Source: Chamaesiphon sp041738715
GTDB taxonomy: Bacteria > Cyanobacteriota > Cyanobacteriia > Cyanobacteriales > Chamaesiphonaceae
Length of the DNA stretch: 64,000 bases
NCBI GenBank assembly: GCA_041738715.1
Contig: JBGSPI010000077.1
Coordinates: forward strand, 31,918 to 95,917
Direction of reading: 5' to 3'
Shown here: positions 9,169-17,287 of the stretch, piece after piece
Position numbering within the stretch: the stretch's first letter is position 1
How the letters are laid out: each line of letters begins with the position of its first letter
The notes under the pieces: model-generated
What the model was told of the DNA's origin: nothing
Database searches by the model: none
Seen by the model: only the letters and a program-made list of their open reading frames with translations
Made by a program: the position numbers and the translations under genes

Positions 9169-10614
9169 TTAATCTGATGGTTGAGAGCCAGATTGGTTGT
9201 TAGAAAGACTACGTGAAGGAGCCGATAAGTTAGGCAAACTCGGTGTAATTGGAGAGTCAGTTTTGAACTGATATTCTGGAGTGAGATCGGGTTTTTCAAA
9301 TTGATTAGTTTCACTAATTTGGTTTGAATCGATCGATTGCTGGGCTGGTAACTTACTAATTCTATCGAGTGATTTACCTAGTGGTTCAATTTGTTGGGCT
9401 AACTTAGCCTGTTGCTCCAATTGTTCGGCAGAAGAGACAAGTTTACCTAGCCCATTTACTAAATTGCGTAGGTTAGACCGAAATTCAGGATTACCTGTTA
9501 GATCGTCTAAATCGGCAGTTATTTTTTGAGTATTTTGAAATGTCGATCGCGCTGAATCTAAAGTCTGTTGGAGCATCGAGATAGTTTTAGGATCGTTTAA
9601 ATTTCCTGTGACATTTTTGAGATTAATGGCGGTTTGATTGGCATTGGCGAGTACGCCTTCTAAATCTTTAGCTAATTTCTCAGAATTTACCTTAGAAATT
9701 GTCGTGTTAAGTTTAGCAATTGAAGGATTAATTGCATTAACTGTTTTACGGAGATCGACACTAAGTTGATTGAAATTATTCAAAGAAGTAGAAAATGTTT
9801 TGCGATTTTCGGCAACCAAACTATTGACCGAACCTGCTAAATTCTTATATTCAGCAGCAGTTATGGATAGTTGGTCAGCAGTACGCCCAAATTTATCAGC
9901 AGTTTGACCAATTTTAATACTAGTACGATCTAAGGATGTGGTAATTGTATTTGCTTTAGTTGATAAATTATTTAGCCCTGACTCTACAGTCTTAGGTAAA
10001 CGGGAAAAATCCCCACTGATTTGGTTGAAATTTTTGCTCAATCGAGAGATATCTTCAGCTGCTGTCCCTGTTTTAATTAGGGTATTATTGAGATTTTTAA
10101 CGACTTCAGGGTTATTATATAGTTCAATTAATTTAGTTGCTCTGCGGAGCAATTCATTGAAACTTGCACCGATTTGTCCATCTACTTTAGCGTTATTACA
10201 GAGAATAAGGTTGCGATCGCACTTACTATCCAATGCCTTGGCAATCTGACTAGCATTAATATTTACAGCACTGCGGGGGGTAATTTCGACTATCGGTTCG
10301 CCAATTAATCCGGTTTGGCTGACTTCTACTAACACATCTTTGGGAATGGTTAAATTGGGATCGTCCATTTGCATTACCACCTCAACCCCATTTACGCCAG
10401 GTTCGATTTTGGCAATCTTCCCAACTCGAATTCCCCGAAATCTGACCACTCCTCCCGGCTGAATTCCCGGTGCTTGAGCAAATTGAGCAACAACATTATA
10501 AGTTTGACTACCTGGTGTCAGACCTTTTAACCACAGAAAAATCGCGCCAAATACACCTAATCCAGCCAGTAACATCAATCCCACTGAACCTTCTCGTACT
10601 GCGCGTGACTGCAT
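9169..10614 (-). CDS. MCE-family (MlaD-like) membrane-anchored lipid transport protein
   Basis: A 481-residue protein with an N-terminal membrane anchor (about residues 10-30), an MCE domain (about 38-115, 'VRFRGIRVGKIAKIEPG') and a long, mostly helical C-terminal part rich in Asn, Thr and Ser. MCE proteins hold lipids for ABC-type transport between membranes; MlaD and chloroplast TGD2 are relatives. The ATPase and permease partners are not in this window. The start ATG is clear and the gene ends just inside the shared terminator. Confidence 0.85.
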   Translation of the reverse strand: MQSRAVREGSVGLMLLAGLGVFGAIFLWLKGLTPGSQTYNVVAQFAQAPGIQPGGVVRFRGIRVGKIAKIEPGVNGVEVVMQMDDPNLTIPKDVLVEVSQTGLIGEPIVEITPRSAVNINASQIAKALDSKCDRNLILCNNAKVDGQIGASFNELLRRATKLIELYNNPEVVKNLNNTLIKTGTAAEDISRLSKNFNQISGDFSRLPKTVESGLNNLSTKANTITTSLDRTSIKIGQTADKFGRTADQLSITAAEYKNLAGSVNSLVAENRKTFSTSLNNFNQLSVDLRKTVNAINPSIAKLNTTISKVNSEKLAKDLEGVLANANQTAINLKNVTGNLNDPKTISMLQQTLDSARSTFQNTQKITADLDDLTGNPEFRSNLRNLVNGLGKLVSSAEQLEQQAKLAQQIEPLGKSLDRISKLPAQQSIDSNQISETNQFEKPDLTPEYQFKTDSPITPSLPNLSAPSRSLSNNQSGSQPSD

Positions 10615-10772
10615 CGTGATTTACCGCTCCTAACTGAGTGTACCTGTGCTGTCAAAATAATGTTTGCCAGTAACAGAATTTATCAATGATATCTTCTATT
10701 TTAGCTTGTTGTTAAGATGATTATTGTCGATCGGGACTAACTCGTGCCGCAGAATAGTGACATCCCACAAAA

Positions 10773-11135
10773 TTACTTGCGCCGTAATAATTTCATTTTG
10801 ACGATCGCATTTTCAACCTTCGTTTTACCGCAAGGTTCGATACTTTGACAATCATTGAAGTTCATCAGTTTGTAATTCAGTTGTACTTGCTTGTTGAGGA
10901 GTTGAGATTGTTCGCAAATTTCAAAGACAGCCCCTAGTGAGTGCTTTTTTCCACGCGCATCTCGGATCTCTACATAGCACATTAAATCACCATTGGTCAG
11001 TTGTAATAGCTTCCCACTGGTAGGGTAAACTTTCTTTTGGGCTGTTTTGCTAGCTTGACTGGGAAGAGAATACAGCAGACTAGCGGTGAGGAGTGAAATA
11101 GAGCAAATACTAGCAGCGATCGAGTTAAATGACAT
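10773..11135 (-). CDS. Hypothetical exported protein
   Basis: A 120-residue protein with a signal peptide (hydrophobic residues 5-25, likely cleavage after 'SQA'). The mature part has three cysteines and two short repeated themes around 'QLTNGDLMCYVEIRD' and 'FEICEQSQLLN'. I do not recognise a named family. It is immediately downstream of lepB on the same strand (17 bp gap), so it may be co-transcribed. Confidence 0.65.
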   Translation of the reverse strand: MSFNSIAASICSISLLTASLLYSLPSQASKTAQKKVYPTSGKLLQLTNGDLMCYVEIRDARGKKHSLGAVFEICEQSQLLNKQVQLNYKLMNFNDCQSIEPCGKTKVENAIVKMKLLRRK

Positions 11136-11152
11136 ACTTCTATTGAGATGTA

Positions 11153-11785
11153 TTACTTGTAGTCTGGCTGTGGATCGATCCCCCCTGCCCGATCAATCGG
11201 CCAAAAGCGGACAATTGCTTTGCCGACAATTTTATCCTTAGGGACAAACCCCCAGTAGTGACTGTCATAACTATTATTGCGATTGTCACCCAACACGAGA
11301 TAATGACCTTCAGGGACAACGCCATCAGGAGTTAGTTCCGTGCTTTTCCAGTTATATTCAGGAGCTTCGTCGATATACTTCTCTACGAGAACTTTACCAT
11401 TGACGTAAACTTTGCCGCCTTTGACTTCCACTCGATCGCCTGGTAGCCCAATTACTCGTTTGATGAAGGCATCTTTAAACTTCTGACGTTCCAATTCAGC
11501 AGTGGGGTTAAAGACCACAATATCACCGCGCACCGGATTGCTAAACCGATAGCTAACTTTATCAATAATTAATCGATCGTTAATCTGCAAAGTCGGTAAC
11601 ATCGAACCGGAAGGAATATACCGAGCTTCGGCAACAAGACTGCGAATTCCCAATGCCAGGAAAACGCTCAACACAATTGTTTTGCCTGTTTCCAGCCACG
11701 GATTTTCATTTTTGACCGCCGTGGTGGATGAGGATGGGGATTGTGATTCTGCTTCTGGTTGAGGTTGAGGTTCTTGGTAATCCAT
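11153..11785 (-). CDS. lepB: Signal peptidase I
   Basis: A 210-residue S26 peptidase that removes signal peptides of Sec-exported proteins. One membrane anchor (about 33-52) precedes the catalytic Ser61 in 'PSGSMLPTL'. The general-base Lys109 is in 'FIKRVIGLPGD', and the conserved 'GDNRNNSYDSHYWG' box is near the C-terminus. The hydrophilic Gln/Pro/Ser-rich N-terminal 30 residues are cytosolic. Length is normal for cyanobacterial LepB. Confidence 0.95.
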   Translation of the reverse strand: MDYQEPQPQPEAESQSPSSSTTAVKNENPWLETGKTIVLSVFLALGIRSLVAEARYIPSGSMLPTLQINDRLIIDKVSYRFSNPVRGDIVVFNPTAELERQKFKDAFIKRVIGLPGDRVEVKGGKVYVNGKVLVEKYIDEAPEYNWKSTELTPDGVVPEGHYLVLGDNRNNSYDSHYWGFVPKDKIVGKAIVRFWPIDRAGGIDPQPDYK

Positions 11786-12105
11786 AAGAATAGTTGGATT
11801 GGGTAATTAGGGTAGATGAGTAAGCGTAAATTGAGAGATCCTAGTGTTGTTGAGGCGGGATCGGCGCAACACAGCCATTGATGTGTATATCTAAGCTACA
11901 CGATCGACCGCCAAAAGTCCTGATGATTTTGCGGTAAAATCTTACGCACATAGTCGGAAAACAGCAACAGACAAGTTGATGGAAGATTTGAATCGCAGTG
12001 ATTCCTGCGGATCGATGTTAAATTCGTCATAACAAGATGTTGTCTAAAGACCATTATGCCCTGTATTTTTACCGATTCTCCATAGGAAAGGCTACGCCAA
12101 CGAGT
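11786..12105. other. lepB-pyrC divergent intergenic region
   Basis: No gene seen. It contains one copy of a short interspersed repeat (12074-12104) immediately before the pyrC ATG. The frame of pyrC is open back to 12037, but the added residues come partly from the repeat and do not look like dihydroorotase. Confidence 0.5.
12074..12104. repeat. Short interspersed repeat, copy 1
   Basis: A sequence of the form GATTCTCC-N5-7-GGCTACGCCAACGAG. Related copies are at 47598-47626 and 57167-57197. This copy lies directly upstream of the pyrC start. Confidence 0.6.
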
Positions 12106-13435
12106 ATGAACATAAATTCTTTGTTAATCCGCCATGCTCAGATCCTGTTACCTGGAGGGGAATGGTTGGTTGGGGATGTGCTAGTCCAAAATGAACGCAT
12201 TGTTGAAATTGCAGCGGAGATTGCGATTAGTGAGGTATCTAGAGAGATTGACGCAACTGGATTGGTTTTGTTGCCAGGAGTCATCGATCCCCAAGTTCAT
12301 TTTCGGGAGCCAGGTTTAGAGCATAAAGAGGATCTGACAACAGCAAGTCGTGCTTGCGCGAAAGGTGGCGTGACATCTTTCCTAGAAATGCCAAATACTA
12401 AGCCGTTGACGACTACCCAAGTCGCACTCAATGATAAATTACAACGAGCCGCAACAAAAAGTATCGTTAATTATGGCTTCTTTATCGGTGCCACCCCCGC
12501 CAACTTGCCAGATCTGCGTTCTGCCCAGCCTAGCTGCGGCATTAAGGTGTTCATGGGTTCGGCACATGGGGGATCTGCTGGTCGATACTGCGGCTGCCTT
12601 AGAGCCAATTTTTGCCGTAGGCGAAAGGTTAATTGCGGTACATGCCGAAGATCAGGCACGGATCAATCAGCGCAAACAAGAATTTGCCGGAATTAGCGAT
12701 CCGGCGATTCATTCCCAGATTCAAGATAACCAAGCTGCGCTCAATGCAACAAAACTCGCCCTCGAACTCTCTAAAAAGTACCAGCGACGGCTGCATATTC
12801 TCCATCTTTCGACAGCAGAAGAAGTAGAGTTGCTCCGTCAAGATAAACCCGCCTGGGTGACTGCCGAAGTGACTCCCCAACATTTAGTCCTCAATACTGA
12901 TGCTTATGCCAAGATTGGCACTCTGGCGCAGATGAATCCGCCACTCCGCAGCCACCATGATAATGCGGTCTTATGGGCGAGATTATTAGATGGGACGATC
13001 GATTTTATCGCCACCGATCATGCGCCGCACACATTAGCCGAAAAAGCTCAAGGCTATCCCAATACCCCATCGGGTATGCCGGGAGTAGAGACATCTCTCC
13101 CAGTGATGCTCACCCAAGCAGCAGGCGGAAAATGCACGATCAAACAAGTATCTAACTGGATGTCTACCGCTGTTGCCAAAGCCTATCATATCCCCAATAA
13201 AGGCTCGATTGCGGTTGGGTTTGATGCCGATTTAGTCTTGGTTGATTTGAAAAATTATCATCCAGTCACGCGAGAAAATTTAGAAACAAAATGCGGTTGG
13301 AGTCCATTTGAAGGTTGGAATTTGACTGGTTATCCAGTTTATACGATCGTTAATGGGCAGATTGTTTACGATCAAGGGACAATCCATTCTACGGTTAAAG
13401 GCAAGCCGCTCAGATTCGATCCTCAGATTGTCTAA
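12106..13435 (+). pseudogene. pyrC: Dihydroorotase, split by a +1 frameshift in a G5 run
   Basis: The first frame encodes the N-terminal part of a class I dihydroorotase (up to 'GIKVFMGSAHG', about residue 155). The rest ('DLLVD', 'LIAVHAEDQARI', 'FIATDHAPHT' to the C-terminus) continues in the next frame. The join is the G5 run at 12568-12572; four G would restore one 442-residue protein. Both halves are highly conserved, so this is a recent mutation, a sequencing error or, less likely, slippage. The usual HxH zinc motif reads 'DPQVHFREPG', with Gln for the first His; I believe this is common in cyanobacterial homologues. The enzyme forms dihydroorotate in pyrimidine synthesis. Confidence 0.85.
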
Positions 13436-13600
13436 TAGATCGATTCTGTTTCTGTCGGCTCTATCCTGAAGGCGAATATGTCTGCAAATGTCAGCATTTG
13501 GTAGAATATCTACACAGACTGTTCACCACAAACCAAATCGCTCCAACTCTAACCACTGCGAGGATGCGAAGTTGACTTGTTTCTAGTAGAGCGAACCAAA

Positions 13601-14158
13601 ATGCGGAATCTTTGTCAGTGTTCAGAGTGCGCTCCTTTCAATCGTCGTCAATTTCTCCGTTATTGCCTTGGTGCGGGAGTTTTGGCTACCGCGATGACGA
13701 TCAATCCGGCGATTGCTAGAGCGGAAAAGAAAGTCCCCAAAGCACTAGTCCTCAGTTGTATCGATTATCGAATTTTAGAAGCCGAACGCTACTTTCTCTC
13801 TCTCCAAAATTTGGGTGGGCAATATGACTTTACAGCCTTGGCTGGAGCGTCGATCGCCCTCAGTGGAATACCTCACCAACATGATGCTGAAGCATTTTGG
13901 GATCAGTTGGATCTGTCCTATCGGATTCATCACATCACCAAAGTGATTATTCTCGATCATGAAGGCTGTGAGGTCTATGAGTATAAGATCGATCCCAATC
14001 TGACGAAAAACCCCGGATTAGAACTCGCCACCCATACCGAGTATCTCAGTCGCGCTTATTGGGCAATCCGCGATCGCTACCCAGATCTAAATATTGAACT
14101 CTACTTCGTCAAACTGAATACGGAAGTCAAACAAATCTCTCCCTTGGCAAAAACTTGA
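13601..14158 (+). CDS. Tat-exported beta-carbonic-anhydrase-like zinc protein
   Basis: A 185-residue protein starting at ATG 13601 (a TTG 24 nt upstream is less likely). The N-terminus has a twin-arginine motif 'NRRQFLRY' and a hydrophobic region ending 'AIARA', so it is probably exported folded. The mature part has 'LSCIDYR' and 'ILDHEGCEVY', matching the Cys-Asp-Arg and His-x-x-Cys zinc and catalytic pattern of beta-carbonic anhydrases. It is shorter than typical enzymes of the family, so activity is uncertain. Further cysteines near the N-terminus (CQCSEC) precede the Tat motif. Confidence 0.65.
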   Translation: MRNLCQCSECAPFNRRQFLRYCLGAGVLATAMTINPAIARAEKKVPKALVLSCIDYRILEAERYFLSLQNLGGQYDFTALAGASIALSGIPHQHDAEAFWDQLDLSYRIHHITKVIILDHEGCEVYEYKIDPNLTKNPGLELATHTEYLSRAYWAIRDRYPDLNIELYFVKLNTEVKQISPLAKT

Positions 14159-14167
14159 GAAGATCCA

Positions 14168-14228
14168 GGGTACCCACAAGGGGCACCCCTACACAATTAA
14201 CCTGTAGGGGTGCCCCTTGTGGGTACCC
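14168..14228. repeat. 61-bp near-perfect palindromic element
   Basis: Two perfect 26-bp inverted arms (GGGTACCCACAAGGGGCACC...) around a 9-bp loop CAATTAACC. It lies between the convergent carbonic-anhydrase-like gene and recA and could act as a terminator on both strands. It resembles the palindromic GC-rich miniature repeats dispersed in cyanobacterial genomes. Confidence 0.85.
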
Positions 14229-14243
14229 ATAGATGATGTATGT

Positions 14244-15317
14244 TTATTCTTCTGTATCCGCGTCCTCGTCTTCTTCCTCGGCTTGTTTGAGGGTATTTGC
14301 CGAAACAGGAGTGCCAGCGTTAAGTTTGTCCCACACTAGTTTTTCAACTTTGGCAACAAACTCAGCATTCTCTTCCATATACTTAACCGTATTGTCCCGC
14401 CCTTGAGCCAGATTATCGCCCTCAAAGCTGTACCAAGCACCTCGGCGGGTAATTACGCCACTTTCCTCGGCGAGATCTACCAAACAGCCGATGGTCGAAA
14501 TACCTTTACCAAAGATAATATCGAACTCAGCAATGCGGAATGGTGGAGCGACTTTATTTTTGGCGACTTTGACTTTGACGCGGTTCCCATATTCGCCTTC
14601 ATTTGCCCGTTTAAGCGTTTGAATCCGGCGGATATCTAACCGAACGGAGGCATAAAATTTCAGCGCGGTACCTCCAGTAGTGGTTTCTGGGCTACCATAA
14701 GTAACACCGATTTTCTGCCGCAGTTGGTTGATAAAAATGACCGTACAACCAGATTTAGAGATATTCCCCGTAATTTTGCGTAAAGCTTGACTCATTAGTC
14801 GAGCTTGTAAACCCATGTGGGAATCACCCATATCGCCTTCAATTTCCGCACGAGGTACTAATGCGGCTACAGAGTCAATGACGACGATATCGACAGCCGC
14901 AGAGCGGACTAATTGATCGACGATTTCGAGAGCAACTTCGCCTGAATCTGGTTGAGAGACAAGTAGATTGTCGATATCTACGCCGAGTGCGGCAGAATAG
15001 GTCGGATCGAGAGCATGTTCGGCATCGACGAAGGCGGCAACTCCACCGGCTTTTTGAATTTCAGAAATGGCATGAAGGGCGAGGGTAGTTTTGCCGGAAC
15101 TTTCTGGGCCATAAATTTCAATGACCCTACCTTTGGGTAAACCGCCACCCAAGGCAATATCTAAAGTCATTGCTCCACTGGAAATAGTTTCTACCCGCAT
15201 CTTCGTGGCATCACCAAGGCGCATAATCGCCCCTTTGCCAAAAGATTTCTCGATCTGGTGTAGGACTACGTTAAGGGCTTTGTCTCGATCTGGGCTGTTT
15301 GTGATTTGGGTTGCCAT
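14244..15317 (-). CDS. recA: Recombinase RecA
   Basis: A 357-residue strand-exchange ATPase for homologous recombination and repair. Walker A is 'GPESSGKTT' near residue 70, Walker B is 'VVIDSVAAL' near 145, and the DNA-binding loop region contains 'FINQLRQKIGVTYGSPETTTGG'-type sequence near 200. The C-terminus is acidic, as usual. No SOS-box-like operator was recognised upstream. Confidence 0.97.
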   Translation of the reverse strand: MATQITNSPDRDKALNVVLHQIEKSFGKGAIMRLGDATKMRVETISSGAMTLDIALGGGLPKGRVIEIYGPESSGKTTLALHAISEIQKAGGVAAFVDAEHALDPTYSAALGVDIDNLLVSQPDSGEVALEIVDQLVRSAAVDIVVIDSVAALVPRAEIEGDMGDSHMGLQARLMSQALRKITGNISKSGCTVIFINQLRQKIGVTYGSPETTTGGTALKFYASVRLDIRRIQTLKRANEGEYGNRVKVKVAKNKVAPPFRIAEFDIIFGKGISTIGCLVDLAEESGVITRRGAWYSFEGDNLAQGRDNTVKYMEENAEFVAKVEKLVWDKLNAGTPVSANTLKQAEEEDEDADTEE

Positions 15318-15628
15318 TAATGCCTCTATAACAAAGGGAAATTGACACTCTTAGGGGGTGAGTCCACTAAGATTTTTGGAGATCGACAAGCGACTCTCAA
15401 GGCATTGTCAAGCTGCCAATTGCGCCGATCTGCGTTGGATTTGTTGTTCGAGTTTAGTACAATTCCAGATTGGAGTGCATAAATACTATTATAGTGCCGA
15501 TCGACCACAAAAGTCAAAGTTCGATCGCGGCGATCCTATCGTACCCCGATCGAGTGTGAATATGTCCGTCGATCTGAATGGTGACGGCGGGCATCCTAGA
15601 GAAAGTAGGATTTTTCCTGGTAGATGTG
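15318..15628. other. Divergent intergenic region recA / response regulator
   Basis: No gene seen. It should hold the recA promoter on the minus strand and the promoter of the two-component cluster on the plus strand. CGATCG sites are frequent, but no clear operator was recognised. Confidence 0.35.
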
Positions 15629-17287
15629 ATGAAAATTTTATTGGTAGAAGACGATCTAGCAACTCGATCGATGCTAGAACATGTATCGATCGAGCGACAC
15701 TACCAAGTTGAAGCCACTGGCGATGGTCGATCGGCATTAAAGTTGGCACAGGAGGTGGACTACGATCTAATTTTGCTGGATGTCAATATTCCTGAATTGG
15801 ATGGAATTAGCGTGTGTCGGCGGTTGCGCGAACAGGGTTGTCAGATTCCGATTTTATTATTGACAGCCAAGGATGAGATTGCCGATCGAGTGATTGGTTT
15901 AGATGCTGGGGCTGATGATTATGCGATCAAACCGTTTAGTGTACCAGAACTCTTTGCCCGCATTCGTGCCTTGCTGCGGCGGGGGAGAACAACATTTGGC
16001 TCACCTTCTAGTCAGAAAATATTGACTTGGGCATCCTTGCAACTAAATTGTCAGACAAATCAGGTTAGTTATGGCGATCGCGAATTACGGTTGACCCCAA
16101 AAGAGTATGGGATTTTGGAGTTGTTACTGTCAAACCCCCAGCGAGTATTTAGTCGGACAGCTTTGATTACTAGGTTATGGGAACTGGAAGCAACACCAAC
16201 TGAAAGTACGATCAATAGCCATATCAAATCGATTCGCCAAAAACTCAAACAGGCTGGAGCAACTCAAGATCCGATCGAAACGATGTACGGTTTTGGTTAT
16301 CGGCTCCGTCCTCTAGCAAGTGATCTGGCAACTACCAATCTAGCTGACTCCGCACTAGTAGATCTGGAAGTCGCGGATGCTTTCATGTGGGATCTATGGC
16401 AAGAGTTTCAGGATTCCTTTAGCGAACAGATCGATTTACTGGCAACCACCACGCAGGCTTACACAGATAGATTGATCACAATTGCCGATGGGAGAACAAG
16501 GGCAAAGGCTACCACTAGTGAATTGACAACCCTTGCGGATGAAGAATATCTGCGGGAGTTAAAACAAGCAGCCAGACAAGTGGCGCATAAATTAGTTGGC
16601 TCTTTGGGTGTATATGGATTTCCGGTTGGTTCGACTATAGCTAGAGAAATTGAGGACTTATTAAATCCTCATCTAGAATTGACAGTCGCCGATCTTCAAC
16701 AAATGAGCCAATTAATTGCTGATTTGCAACAAGAACTCACCAAAGAACCGATATTTGGCAATCAAACCTGCTTACCCTTGGTGCAGCCAATCAGTGAGGA
16801 TCAGTCAGGATCGCCGCTAGTAACCACCTTACGCGAGTCTCGATCGAGATCTCACAGTTTCCCCCAGTCTCCGCTGGCTAGAGTAATGGTCGTCGATGAC
16901 GATTTGGCAATTTTGCATCGGTTGTCTGTAGTGCTGTCTCCCTGGGGATTACAGGTGATCTCTTTAGCAGATCCCCATCGCTTTTGGGCACAATTAACTC
17001 AGACCATGCCTGATTTACTAATTTTAGATATTGAAATGCCAGAATTTAGCGGGATCGAACTGTGTCAAACTGTCCGCAACGATCCCAAATGGGGCAATTT
17101 GCCTATTTTATTTATCACGGCATCCCAAGATCCCGAAACTATCCTCCAAGCATTTGCGGCTGGGGGAGATGATTATATTCGCAAGCCGATGCTCGAACCA
17201 GAATTGATTGCACGTGTACTAAATCAACTCGAACCAAGGCAACTACGCCAATCGAATTTAAAGTCCAATTGTGGGGCACACACATGA
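15629..17287 (+). CDS. Response regulator with OmpR DNA-binding, Hpt and second receiver domains
   Basis: A 552-residue protein in the order receiver (about 1-120, 'LLVEDD', 'LILLDVNIPELDG', 'KPF'), winged-helix OmpR-type domain (about 130-230, 'ELRLTPKEYGILELL'), Hpt-like helix bundle (about 255-365, phosphoacceptor candidate in 'AHKLVGSLG') and second receiver (about 415-540, 'LLILDIEMPEFSG'). The ATG at 15629 begins directly at MKILLVEDD, so I prefer it to the upstream GTG. It overlaps the next kinase gene by ATGA. DNA-binding and phosphotransfer in one protein suggest a phosphorelay output. Confidence 0.85.
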   Translation: MKILLVEDDLATRSMLEHVSIERHYQVEATGDGRSALKLAQEVDYDLILLDVNIPELDGISVCRRLREQGCQIPILLLTAKDEIADRVIGLDAGADDYAIKPFSVPELFARIRALLRRGRTTFGSPSSQKILTWASLQLNCQTNQVSYGDRELRLTPKEYGILELLLSNPQRVFSRTALITRLWELEATPTESTINSHIKSIRQKLKQAGATQDPIETMYGFGYRLRPLASDLATTNLADSALVDLEVADAFMWDLWQEFQDSFSEQIDLLATTTQAYTDRLITIADGRTRAKATTSELTTLADEEYLRELKQAARQVAHKLVGSLGVYGFPVGSTIAREIEDLLNPHLELTVADLQQMSQLIADLQQELTKEPIFGNQTCLPLVQPISEDQSGSPLVTTLRESRSRSHSFPQSPLARVMVVDDDLAILHRLSVVLSPWGLQVISLADPHRFWAQLTQTMPDLLILDIEMPEFSGIELCQTVRNDPKWGNLPILFITASQDPETILQAFAAGGDDYIRKPMLEPELIARVLNQLEPRQLRQSNLKSNCGAHT

